13,704 nt of DNA, taken from NCBI GenBank assembly GCA_934434905.1, contig CAKSAI010000058.1, positions 1 to 13,704 on the forward strand, given 5' to 3'. The notes beneath the pieces were generated by a model. The model was given only the letters and a program-made list of their open reading frames with translations. It was not told where the DNA came from and made no database searches. This DNA comes from an uncultured Lachnospiraceae bacterium (GTDB lineage Bacteria; Bacillota; Clostridia; Lachnospirales; Lachnospiraceae). Every line of letters starts with the position of its first letter. Within the stretch, counting starts at the first letter, position 1. The position numbers were made by a program, and so were the translations under genes. Shown one piece after another: positions 1 through 6,425 of the stretch.

Positions 1-7
1 GCAGAAC

Positions 8-39
8 ACGGTGCAGCCTCTTTTCAGAGACTGCACCGT
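8..39. repeat. Near-perfect hairpin (inverted repeat)
   Basis: The arms ACGGTGCAG (8-16) and CTGCACCGT (31-39) are exact reverse complements. After one C/A mismatch (17/30) the stem resumes with CTCT (18-21) pairing AGAG (26-29), closed by a TTTC loop (22-25). This is a 13-pair stem with one internal mismatch. Neither side carries a T-run, so a standard intrinsic terminator is unlikely. It lies about 40 bases before the broken kinase gene and could be an attenuator, a leader structure or the edge of a mobile element; nothing further can be seen because the window starts here. Confidence 0.6.
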
Positions 40-79
40 ATCCTACATAAAAACTTCGTTATCCGCCCGTGTCTAAAAC

Positions 80-572
80 ATGCAGGATTTTTCCAACTAT
101 CACATTAACAGCGATGTTTTCTTTTCCGGTGCCGAGAAAAAATACGAGATTGTCATCGATGGCTTCCGATATATTATGAAGTTTCAGAAGAATTCTGAGA
201 TTGGGCTAACCTATAATCATGTATCCCAGGCTGAATTCCGACAGCTTTTTATCCGAGATTCTCTCCTCAGAAAAGGAAATTGACCGAAGGATTTACAGTT
301 TTCCCACCTCGCAGGTCAAGTTAAATGGCAAAAAAAGTTCCTACTTTGAGGTGATTCACAGCCTGCAATTCGACGCCTGCAGCCATGCACTGGAGCGAAT
401 TGTCCCACGTATTCATCTTGAAGAAATCAATACACTCATTGATACCATAGAAGATATTTCTCAAATAAGAAAGCAATTCTATAAAACCATGTATCAGCAG
501 AGATTTGAAAAAATTCTTCTCTGCTCTTATAACAAACTAAAACAGGAGGATCGCAATGAGCCTTACAAGTGA
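80..572 (+). pseudogene. Broken HipA/CtkA-like serine/threonine kinase, centre deleted
   Basis: Two fragments in different frames look like the two ends of one HipA-like kinase. The first (80 to about 226) reads MQDFSNYHINSDVF, then SGAEKKYEI and IMKFQKN, then YNHVS. This resembles the N-terminus of the short HipA/CtkA-type kinases, where NHVSEY normally follows. The second (from about 222 to 572) reads YPRL, then RIYSFPTSQVKLNGKKSSYFEVI and ends in a helical tail (KQFYKTMYQQRFEKILL), matching my memory of the C-terminus of the same family. Together they give about 160 residues, against roughly 300 in the family. The central kinase core, with its catalytic and metal-binding aspartates, is absent, and the frame changes at the join near 220-227. 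No good ribosome binding site precedes position 80 or the internal ATG at 219. I infer an internal deletion that inactivated the kinase. Family assignment is from remembered sequence patterns, not a search. Confidence 0.72.
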
Positions 573-1431
573 TTATACCACGCCCCTTACCGGGAATCCA
601 TATTATAGAAGCACCGGAATTATCAAAGCGGCTGACTTAAACGGCGCCAGATATTGTATCGCTGAGATCAGCTATGAGCGTTTTGACGATCAGAACTTTC
701 AATACATTGTTTCCCCTTATTGGGAGCAGATTGCTTTTTTACCAACGCAGATATTTTCCGGGATTCCCGGTTTTGATCTGAGCGCCAGACGCGACCACTA
801 TTACCGCGTCAATATCACTCCATCTTTCATACAAATGCGTACCCCCAGTGAGTCCAGGGAAGACCTCTGGGATCTGCTTGCAGAAGTCGGCCTGGACTAT
901 TATGATCGATTCGAATGGCTGCTCCGCTCCGAGAAGCGCTGCGGAGACGATAATCTGATTGTTGTCCGCAAGCGCGAAAATCGCCAATTTGACGGATCTG
1001 CTCCCGGTTTTTGCCTAAATGATCTGCAGCCCGGTGACCTCGTATCCTTAAACCATCTGTATGATATTTCAACGGGCAACACGGAATTCGCCAGTTGTGC
1101 CTATCGGCTGCTTGTCAACGGTGCCACTGTCTATCTCGTGGATGAAGGCCGCAGCCTCACGGCCTTTGAAAGCAGAACCATGCTCTATCTGCTTAATTGC
1201 ATGCTTGAATACACCGAAAACTATGCGGCCATCCGCCAGGAACAGGGCATTCGTCGTGCAAAGGAAGCCGGCAAGTATCCCGGCAGAAGCAGGATCCCCG
1301 TCGACCCATTGCTTCTCAAGCAGATTGCCCGCCAATTCCAAGCAGGAGAGATTTCGGAGGAAGAAGCGCTTAAGACCCTGCACATATCACGCTCGACCTT
1401 CTATCGGCGTCTGCGTGAACAAAACCTTTGA
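556..1431 (+). CDS. Recombinase-derived DNA-binding protein lacking the catalytic N-terminus
   Basis: This 291-residue protein starts at ATG 556 behind AGGAGG (544-549, six-base spacer). The start overlaps the end of the kinase remnant by 17 bases, which suggests translational coupling in the original operon. Residues about 155-245 (LQPGDLVSLNHL, then a long helix and QEQGIRRAKEAGKYPGRSR) resemble the second half of a serine-recombinase resolvase domain and its E-helix. Residues about 250-287, ending HISRSTFYRRL, resemble the recombinase helix-turn-helix. The first 140 residues carry no recombinase YxRVS motif and I see no equivalent of the catalytic serine. Instead there is an aromatic-rich region (YYRSTG, SYERFDDQNFQYIVSPYWEQ) that I do not recognise. 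Strand exchange is therefore unlikely; a sequence-specific DNA-binding regulator is my inference. The reading frame appears intact although its neighbour is broken. It may be labelled a recombinase family protein by automatic pipelines. Confidence 0.75.
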   Translation: MSLTSDYTTPLTGNPYYRSTGIIKAADLNGARYCIAEISYERFDDQNFQYIVSPYWEQIAFLPTQIFSGIPGFDLSARRDHYYRVNITPSFIQMRTPSESREDLWDLLAEVGLDYYDRFEWLLRSEKRCGDDNLIVVRKRENRQFDGSAPGFCLNDLQPGDLVSLNHLYDISTGNTEFASCAYRLLVNGATVYLVDEGRSLTAFESRTMLYLLNCMLEYTENYAAIRQEQGIRRAKEAGKYPGRSRIPVDPLLLKQIARQFQAGEISEEEALKTLHISRSTFYRRLREQNL

Positions 1432-1455
1432 AAAAATATAAATATGTGATATAAT
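1428..1455 (+). promoter_or_regulatory. Strong sigma-70/SigA promoter with extended -10
   Basis: The -35 box TTGAAA (1428-1433) and a perfect -10 TATAAT (1450-1455) are 16 bases apart, with an extended -10 TGa directly before the -10 box. The -35 overlaps the stop codon of the upstream gene. Transcription should begin near 1461-1463, at the foot of the first tandem hairpin, and serve the DUF975 gene. Prediction from consensus only. Confidence 0.8.
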
Positions 1456-1458
1456 AGC

Positions 1459-1493
1459 TTCTGCTTAGCGAGGTGTTTTCGAGCTTAGCAGAA
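1459..1493 (+). promoter_or_regulatory. Leader hairpin 1 of a tandem pair
   Basis: The outer stem is TTCTG (1459-1463) with CAGAA (1489-1493). Inside are CTTAGCGAG (1464-1472), a seven-base loop GTGTTTT, and CGAGCTTAG (1480-1488). Read as RNA, the inner blocks pair with one U-U mismatch and a tandem G-A/A-G step between C-G pairs, the 5'-CGAG-3' self-pairing motif known for stable sheared G-A pairs. The complementary strand would instead have C-U and A-A mismatches, so the structure favours + strand RNA, in agreement with the promoter just upstream. No T-run follows, so it is not an intrinsic terminator. The predicted transcription start falls inside the 5' arm, so the outermost pairs may be missing from the transcript. 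Function unknown. Confidence 0.75.
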
Positions 1494-1501
1494 CTAATAC
1501 C

Positions 1502-1538
1502 TAGCCACTTAGCGAGGTGCTTTCGAGCTTAGTGGATA
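1502..1538 (+). promoter_or_regulatory. Leader hairpin 2 of a tandem pair
   Basis: The second copy starts exactly 44 bases after the first, core to core. The 25-base core (1508-1532) is identical to hairpin 1 except for one loop base (loop GTGCTTT). The outer stem differs completely: CCA (1505-1507) pairs TGG (1533-1535), with TA/TA pairing further out beyond a G-A mismatch. The changed yet complementary flanks are covariation-like support for folding. It is followed by ATATGGTTTAC, not a T-run. It lies about 36 bases before the Shine-Dalgarno of the DUF975 gene and does not sequester it directly. Confidence 0.75.
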
Positions 1539-1584
1539 TGGTTTACTTGCCTTATCAAAAAATCATGATTTGGAGAATCGAAAT

Positions 1585-2304
1585 ATGAAACGTACTTCCG
1601 CTGAATTAAAACGAATTGCAAGATACAACCTGCAGGGGCATTACGGCATCGCCATCGGCGCCAGCCTTGTGGCCGGGCTGATCGTCTCCGTCGCCCTGAT
1701 TCCCTTTTCTCTGATACTGAATGTCTATAACTCCGTATCCGACATGATCATCTACCAGCTTGCCAGCTTCATCATCAGTCTGGTCAACACTGTGTTCCGT
1801 GCCGGACTGATCCGCATTCACTTTAAGCTGGATCGGAAGGAAACACCTGTTTTTACGGATCTTTTCTACGGATTCACCAGACGGCCGGATCGTTTTATCC
1901 TGGCAGGTCTGATATCCTCTCTGGTTGGCTTTCTCTGCGTAGCACCGGGAACGATCTGTGTCGTGGTGTATCTTCTGAGCGATTCCGTCATGATGCTCCT
2001 GATGGGAATTCTGCTGTTCCTGGCCGGGCTCGTCGCAGTGATCCTATGGGAGCTTACTGCCGGACTGACGATTTTCCTTCTGACTGACCATGACGATCTG
2101 GGCGTAATCGAAGCATTAAAAGAAAGCTTCCGGCTCATGTCTGGAAACAAGGGTCGGAAGCTCTACATAGGCTTTAGCTTTCTTGGCTGGTCTGTGCTGG
2201 CTGTATGCAGTTGTTATATCGGAATGTTCTGGCTGATTCCCTATATGAACCAGACCGCTGTTACATTCTACCGGGATGTCACCGGGGAGCTTAATCCTCA
2301 ATAA
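1585..2304 (+). CDS. DUF975 family integral membrane protein
   Basis: I take ATG 1585 (239 residues), preceded by GGAG at 1572-1575 with a nine-base spacer, rather than the in-frame TTG at 1570, which has no ribosome binding site. The N-terminus MKRTSAELKRIARYNLQGHYG and the C-terminal pattern NKGRKLYIGFSFLGW followed by IPYMNQTAVTFYRDV are typical of DUF975 membrane proteins. Hydrophobic segments lie near residues 21-46, 58-78, 103-131, 136-168 and 193-219, so about five membrane helices are expected. The family has no established biochemical role. The gene has its own promoter and a roughly 120-base leader with two tandem hairpins. Its 3' end overlaps the convergent lysC by 14 bases. Confidence 0.85.
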   Translation: MKRTSAELKRIARYNLQGHYGIAIGASLVAGLIVSVALIPFSLILNVYNSVSDMIIYQLASFIISLVNTVFRAGLIRIHFKLDRKETPVFTDLFYGFTRRPDRFILAGLISSLVGFLCVAPGTICVVVYLLSDSVMMLLMGILLFLAGLVAVILWELTAGLTIFLLTDHDDLGVIEALKESFRLMSGNKGRKLYIGFSFLGWSVLAVCSCYIGMFWLIPYMNQTAVTFYRDVTGELNPQ

Positions 2305-3496
2305 ACTGGTCGTGTACCACCCGCATTGCTTTATCCACATCCTTCTCGTCCAGAAGCACTGTAATGCGGATCTCTGAGGTAGCGATCATGCGGATATTGA
2401 TTCCGGCATTGTAGATTGCCTCAAACATCTTGGCTGCCACACCGGGATTGGACTGCATTCCGGCGCCTACCACAGACACCTTTGCCACCGTGTCATCGCA
2501 CTCGATCCTCTGTGCGGTGATGCGGCTTTTATTTTCCTCCAGCAATGCAATGACCTCCTGCATATCGTCTCTTGCAACGGTGAAGGAGATATCCTTTGTT
2601 CCGTCACGTCCGATAGACTGCAGAATGATATCCACGTTAATATTATTTTTTCCAAGAAGATCAAAGATCTTAAATGCAATACCCGGAATATCCTTTACGC
2701 CGATCACAGCAATACGGGCGGTATTCTTATCAACAGCAACTCCACTAATCAGCATGCTTTCCACGTCAACTTCCTCCTTCACAATGGTTCCTTCTGCAGA
2801 ATTCAGGCTGGAGCGTACCACCAACCGAACCCCATACTTCTTTGCGACCTCCACCGAACGGTTGTGGAGCACCTTCGCCCCCAGCGTAGCCAGCTCCAGC
2901 ATCTCATCGTAGGTGATCTCCTTCAGCTTCTTCGCGTTCGGGACGATTCTCGGATCCGCCGTATAGACGCCTTCCACATCCGTATAGATCTCGCAGGCAT
3001 CCGCCTTTAATGCGGCTGCCAGAGCTACCGCAGTGGTATCTGAGCCTCCACGGCCCAGGGTGGTGATATCATCATATTTATTCACGCCCTGGAAGCCTGT
3101 GATAATCACGATCTTCCGGCTGTCCAACTCATGACGTATCCGCTCCGAATCAATCCGCTTAAAACGGGCATTTCCGTATGCAGATGAGGTATGCATTGCC
3201 ACCTGGAATGCATTCAGAGAGACGCTGGGCACTCCCAGTGCACTCATAGCCATGGACATCAGCGCCACGGATGTCTGCTCTCCGGTAGCCAACAGCATAT
3301 CCAGTTCTCGCTTGGAAGGGTTCGGGTTGATATCCCTGGCCATTCCAATCAATTTATCTGTGGTTTTTCCCATTGCTGACAGCACAACCACCACATCATT
3401 ACCCTTCTGATAATCCTCGATGCAGCGCCGCGCAACATTATATATCCTCTCTTTGTCAGCCACGGAGCTTCCGCCAAACTTTTTAACAATAAGCAT
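2291..3496 (-). CDS. lysC: Aspartate kinase
   Basis: This enzyme phosphorylates aspartate to 4-aspartyl phosphate, the committed step towards lysine, threonine, methionine and diaminopimelate. The 401-residue protein has the amino acid kinase fold: KFGGSS at residues 6-11, TGEQ at 72-75, and the nucleotide-binding stretch GRGGSDTTAVALA at 148-160 with YTDVEGVYTADPR at 171-183. Two ACT domains follow (about 262-335 and 338-401), with VKDIPGIAFKIF and SNPGVAAKMFEAI as their ligand loops, so feedback control by lysine and/or threonine is expected from the family. GGGAGGA precedes ATG 3496 with good spacing. It is the last gene of the ACT-hom-kinase-lysC run, 15 bases after its neighbour. No terminator is visible between it and the convergent DUF975 gene. 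Confidence 0.96.
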   Translation of the reverse strand: MLIVKKFGGSSVADKERIYNVARRCIEDYQKGNDVVVVLSAMGKTTDKLIGMARDINPNPSKRELDMLLATGEQTSVALMSMAMSALGVPSVSLNAFQVAMHTSSAYGNARFKRIDSERIRHELDSRKIVIITGFQGVNKYDDITTLGRGGSDTTAVALAAALKADACEIYTDVEGVYTADPRIVPNAKKLKEITYDEMLELATLGAKVLHNRSVEVAKKYGVRLVVRSSLNSAEGTIVKEEVDVESMLISGVAVDKNTARIAVIGVKDIPGIAFKIFDLLGKNNINVDIILQSIGRDGTKDISFTVARDDMQEVIALLEENKSRITAQRIECDDTVAKVSVVGAGMQSNPGVAAKMFEAIYNAGINIRMIATSEIRITVLLDEKDVDKAMRVVHDQFIED

Positions 3497-3511
3497 ACTA
3501 TCCTCCCGTAA

Positions 3512-4711
3512 CTATTGTCTTATATAGTCAATCAACGCATGCCCCTTCGGTATATAATGGCCGCTTAGAGCCGCCTCGCGCTCATTATATCTCCAGTCAT
3601 GCTTTTCACGTCTTTGGCTGTCATAGAGCAGGTATGGAACATCGTCTCCCGTGTGGGTACGAAGCGCAATAGGTGTCGGATGATCGGGAAGAATGAGCAT
3701 TCGGAAGTCCTCGCCGGCCTCCTCCAGCCCCTTTCTCACAGGTGCGATCACTCTGGCATCCAGATACTCGATGGCCTGCACCTTCTTCTCTACGCTGCCC
3801 TGATGCCCCATCTCGTCCGGGGCCTCCACGTGTACGTATACGAAGTCATACCCTTCCTTCGTCAAAACATCCGCCGCAGCCTTGGCCTTTCCTTCATAAT
3901 TAGTATTAAGACCGCCGTTGGCGCCTTCCACCTGTATCACCTTCATGGAAGCCCCCACCGCAATTCCTTTCAACAGATCCACTGCGGAAACCATAGCGCC
4001 ACGCAAATGATTCTTTTCCTCAAAGGAGCTCAGCGCCGGCCGGGTGCCCGCGCCCCAGAACCAACAGGAATTCGCCGGGCGCAAGCCCTTCCGCTTCCTC
4101 TCCAGATTGACCGGGTGGTTCACCAGGATATCATAGCTCTTTTTCATCATTTCACGAAGGTGCTCATCCTTCGGAAGATATTGCCCAATGGTCTGCCCCA
4201 GCACATCGTGAGGCTGCACCAGTTCCTGCACCTGTCCATGATCCCAGATCAGGAGATGACGGTAACTGGTTCCCACATAGAATTTATACGTCTCTGTCTC
4301 CAGCTCTCTTCGCACGGCCATAAGAAGCTGTGCCGCCTCCTCCGTGCTGATCTCGTCCGCACTGTGATCGATGATCCTTCGCTCTTCATAATATTCCTCA
4401 TCCTCGGAAAGGGTGACAATATTGCAACGCATAGCCACGTCCGTGGTCTTCATATCCACACCGATGCTCAGTGCCTCCAAGGGGGATCTTCCCGAATAAT
4501 ACTTCTTCGGATCATACCCCAGCACCGACAGGTTCGCCGTGTCGCTTCCCGGCTTCATGCCATCCGGTATGGTATGCACCATGCCGATCTCACCAACTGC
4601 CGCCAGCGCATCCATGGCTGGTGTGTCGGCATATTCCAAAGGCGTCTTCCCTCCCAATGCCTCAATGGGAAGATCCGCCATTCCATCGCCTAAAATCACT
4701 ACGTATTTCAT
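3512..4711 (-). CDS. Proposed homoserine kinase of the phosphoglycerate mutase (ApgM-like) family
   Basis: The fold is that of the cofactor-independent phosphoglycerate mutase/alkaline phosphatase superfamily, archaeal ApgM branch. Metal and active-site signatures are ILGDGMADLP near the N-terminus, PGSDTANLSVLGY (about 54-66), VHVEAPDEMGHQG (about 293-305) and LPDHPTP (about 341-347). I choose ATG 4711 (399 residues), because GGTGGAG lies seven bases upstream. The GTG at 4723, which would add four residues, has no ribosome binding site and directly abuts the hom stop. Placement between homoserine dehydrogenase and aspartate kinase matches the subfamily annotated as proposed homoserine kinase, so ATP-dependent formation of O-phosphohomoserine for threonine synthesis is the best call. 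No GHMP-type thrB is in the window. A glycolytic mutase role is the alternative; many databases will name it that way. Confidence 0.82.
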   Translation of the reverse strand: MKYVVILGDGMADLPIEALGGKTPLEYADTPAMDALAAVGEIGMVHTIPDGMKPGSDTANLSVLGYDPKKYYSGRSPLEALSIGVDMKTTDVAMRCNIVTLSEDEEYYEERRIIDHSADEISTEEAAQLLMAVRRELETETYKFYVGTSYRHLLIWDHGQVQELVQPHDVLGQTIGQYLPKDEHLREMMKKSYDILVNHPVNLERKRKGLRPANSCWFWGAGTRPALSSFEEKNHLRGAMVSAVDLLKGIAVGASMKVIQVEGANGGLNTNYEGKAKAAADVLTKEGYDFVYVHVEAPDEMGHQGSVEKKVQAIEYLDARVIAPVRKGLEEAGEDFRMLILPDHPTPIALRTHTGDDVPYLLYDSQRREKHDWRYNEREAALSGHYIPKGHALIDYIRQ

Positions 4712-4723
4712 ACTTTTCTCCAC

Positions 4724-5926
4724 CTATTCTGCCCGGATCATCTGAATCACATGGGTAAGATGCGCAGCACGTTTCTCATATTCCGATTCCGTCATCACAT
4801 CGGTGAACACACCCACCTCTCCCGGTTCATCCGGCAGATGAATGAACTCCACCTGTCCAAAAGCCTCCGTCACCGCCTCCTCACTGTCGGTGGTTCGGAA
4901 GAAATAACGCCCGGTTCCCAGCTTATAATCCACAAGTTCCAGCTTCCTGGAACTCCAGAAGGTCATGATATAACGATGCAGGTGCTTGGCAATATCCACA
5001 ATATCCGCCACCACTGCACTGGCTGTGGGAAGCTTTCCTGCTCCCTGTCCATAGAACATGGCCTCGCCCAACACATTTCCGCGCACGAAGATGGCATTAA
5101 ATACATCATTCACATTGTACAGCGGATGCTTCTTCGTCAGAAGATACGGAGCCACGATGGCATAGTAGCTGTCACCCGCCTTACGGCTGGTTGCCAGCAG
5201 CTTGATGGCCCGGTTCATGGCTTTGGCATATTTGATATCCACAGGCGTAATACCGGTGATTCCCTCTGTATGGATTTCCTCGAAATCCACCTGCTGTCCG
5301 CAGACCAGAGAGGTTAAGATCGCAATCTTCCGGCAGGCATCCTGTCCCTCCACATCCGCAGTGGGATCCGCCTCCGCATAGCCCTTGGCCTGCGCCTCCT
5401 TCAGGACATCGTTAAAATCTGCGCCGTCCTCCGTCATCTTCGTCAGCATATAGTTGGTGGTTCCATTCAATATACCGGTGATCTCAATAATCTCATCCGC
5501 GGTCAGAGAGGAATTCAGAGGCCGGATGATCGGAATTCCGCCGCCCACGCTGGCTTCGAACAGGAAATTGATATCCCGCTCCCTGGCGATAGCCAGAAGC
5601 TCCGCTCCGTACTTCGCCACAAGCGCCTTGTTGGAGGTGGCTACAGACCTGCCTGCCAGAAGTGCCCGCTTGACGAAGGTGTAGGCCGGCTCCACGCCGC
5701 CCATGGCTTCCACCACTACCTGGATCTCCGGATCGTTTGCAATGATCTCATAATCATGGACGATCTTCTCCTGGATGGGATCCCCCGGGAAATCCCGCAG
5801 ATCCAGCACATACTTGATCTCTATCTCGTCACCTGCCCGCTTGGCAATACTCTCCTTATTGACTCTGAGCACTTCCGCCACACCGGAGCCTATGGTTCCG
5901 TATCCTAATAATGCAATCTTGATCAT
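4724..5926 (-). CDS. hom: Homoserine dehydrogenase with reduced C-terminal ACT region
   Basis: This enzyme reduces aspartate semialdehyde to homoserine with NAD(P)H. The 400-residue protein has the Rossmann motif LGYGTIGSG (residues 7-15), TSNKALVA (97-104), the family signature ILNGTTNYML (152-161) and the catalytic stretch GYAEADPTADVEGQDACRK (182-200). From about 340 the ACT region is only about 60 residues. It keeps the first strand (YFFRTT) and the last half (VGVFTDVMTESEYEKRAAHL to IRAE), but I cannot see the normal PGVLAxI ligand loop and ISI strand. GGGAG (5934-5938) precedes ATG 5926 by seven bases and overlaps the stop of the ACT gene upstream, so the pair is probably translationally coupled. 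Normal full-length enzymes with a complete ACT domain are about 430 residues. Confidence 0.95.
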   Translation of the reverse strand: MIKIALLGYGTIGSGVAEVLRVNKESIAKRAGDEIEIKYVLDLRDFPGDPIQEKIVHDYEIIANDPEIQVVVEAMGGVEPAYTFVKRALLAGRSVATSNKALVAKYGAELLAIARERDINFLFEASVGGGIPIIRPLNSSLTADEIIEITGILNGTTNYMLTKMTEDGADFNDVLKEAQAKGYAEADPTADVEGQDACRKIAILTSLVCGQQVDFEEIHTEGITGITPVDIKYAKAMNRAIKLLATSRKAGDSYYAIVAPYLLTKKHPLYNVNDVFNAIFVRGNVLGEAMFYGQGAGKLPTASAVVADIVDIAKHLHRYIMTFWSSRKLELVDYKLGTGRYFFRTTDSEEAVTEAFGQVEFIHLPDEPGEVGVFTDVMTESEYEKRAAHLTHVIQMIRAE

Positions 5927-5930
5927 TTGA

Positions 5931-6374
5931 TTACTCCCTTGCTAATATTTTTAAATAATGGACGCCATCCTTCTGTTCGATATCATCCACCATCCTGGAA
6001 ACATCGCCTGTTCCCGGCAGCACATCCACGCTCAGCGTCAGGGACGCCACGCCGTTAACCGGAATACTCTGGTGAATCGTCAGAATATTCGCGTGGTAGT
6101 CGGCCACCACCTTCAACACCACGGACAGAAGTCCCGGCTCGTCATCCATCTGGATAACCATGGTAATGGTCTTACCCTTGGCATTATCGTGAAACGGAAA
6201 GATGTCATCCTTATATTTGTAAAAAGAACTGCGGCTGATTCCAACCGCCTCCGTGGCCTCCTGAACGGACTCTGCCCGCCCGGAATCCAGAAGACGCTTG
6301 GCCTCCACCACCTTCAGCAGCACCTCCGGCACTGCTTTCTTCTTTAATACAAAATACTCTGTCTTCTCTCCCAT
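5931..6374 (-). CDS. ACT domain protein with N-terminal HTH, UPF0735/PheB-like
   Basis: The 147-residue protein has two parts. Residues about 30-58 (SVQEATEAVGISRSSFYKYKDDIFPF) look like a helix-turn-helix. Residues about 71-145 are an ACT domain with the ligand-loop motif DDEPGLLSVVLKVV and the strand NILTIHQSI. This layout matches the UPF0735/PheB family, historically linked with the hom-thr region in Firmicutes and of unproven function. A role as an amino-acid-responsive regulator of this pathway is inference. The gene is first in its run, with a GGGGGA ribosome binding site before ATG 6374 and a promoter about 50-80 bases upstream. Four bases separate it from hom. Confidence 0.88.
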   Translation of the reverse strand: MGEKTEYFVLKKKAVPEVLLKVVEAKRLLDSGRAESVQEATEAVGISRSSFYKYKDDIFPFHDNAKGKTITMVIQMDDEPGLLSVVLKVVADYHANILTIHQSIPVNGVASLTLSVDVLPGTGDVSRMVDDIEQKDGVHYLKILARE

Positions 6375-6399
6375 GATATCCCCCGATGTGTTTGTGCTG

Positions 6400-6411
6400 C
6401 AAGTACACTTG
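6400..6411. repeat. Short palindrome in the leader of the threonine-branch operon
   Basis: CAAGTACACTTG has the perfect arms CAAGT and ACTTG around a two-base centre. It sits about 8-19 bases after the predicted start of transcription of the ACT-hom-kinase-lysC run. Flanking TGCTG and CAGCA (minus-strand reading) could extend it as RNA with a six-base bulge. It could be an operator or a leader hairpin; the bound factor is unknown. Confidence 0.35.
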
Positions 6412-6425
6412 TTTTTCCAGCAAAG

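Noticed and set aside
219..572. Independent small gene starting at ATG 219
   Set aside because: No ribosome binding site precedes it, and its sequence looks like the C-terminus of the HipA-like kinase whose N-terminus lies just upstream in another frame.
1061..1441. 126-codon + strand frame inside the recombinase-derived gene
   Set aside because: Out-of-frame shadow of a longer gene with a strong ribosome binding site and recognisable helix-turn-helix.
1459..1538. Tandem hairpins as intrinsic terminators or a CRISPR array
   Set aside because: Neither hairpin is followed by a T-run. There are only two copies, and the intervening sequence is too short for a spacer.
3599..4693. 364-codon open frame on the + strand opposite the proposed homoserine kinase
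   Set aside because: It is antisense to a gene with clear family motifs, has no ribosome binding site or recognisable domain, and reads as a codon-usage shadow.
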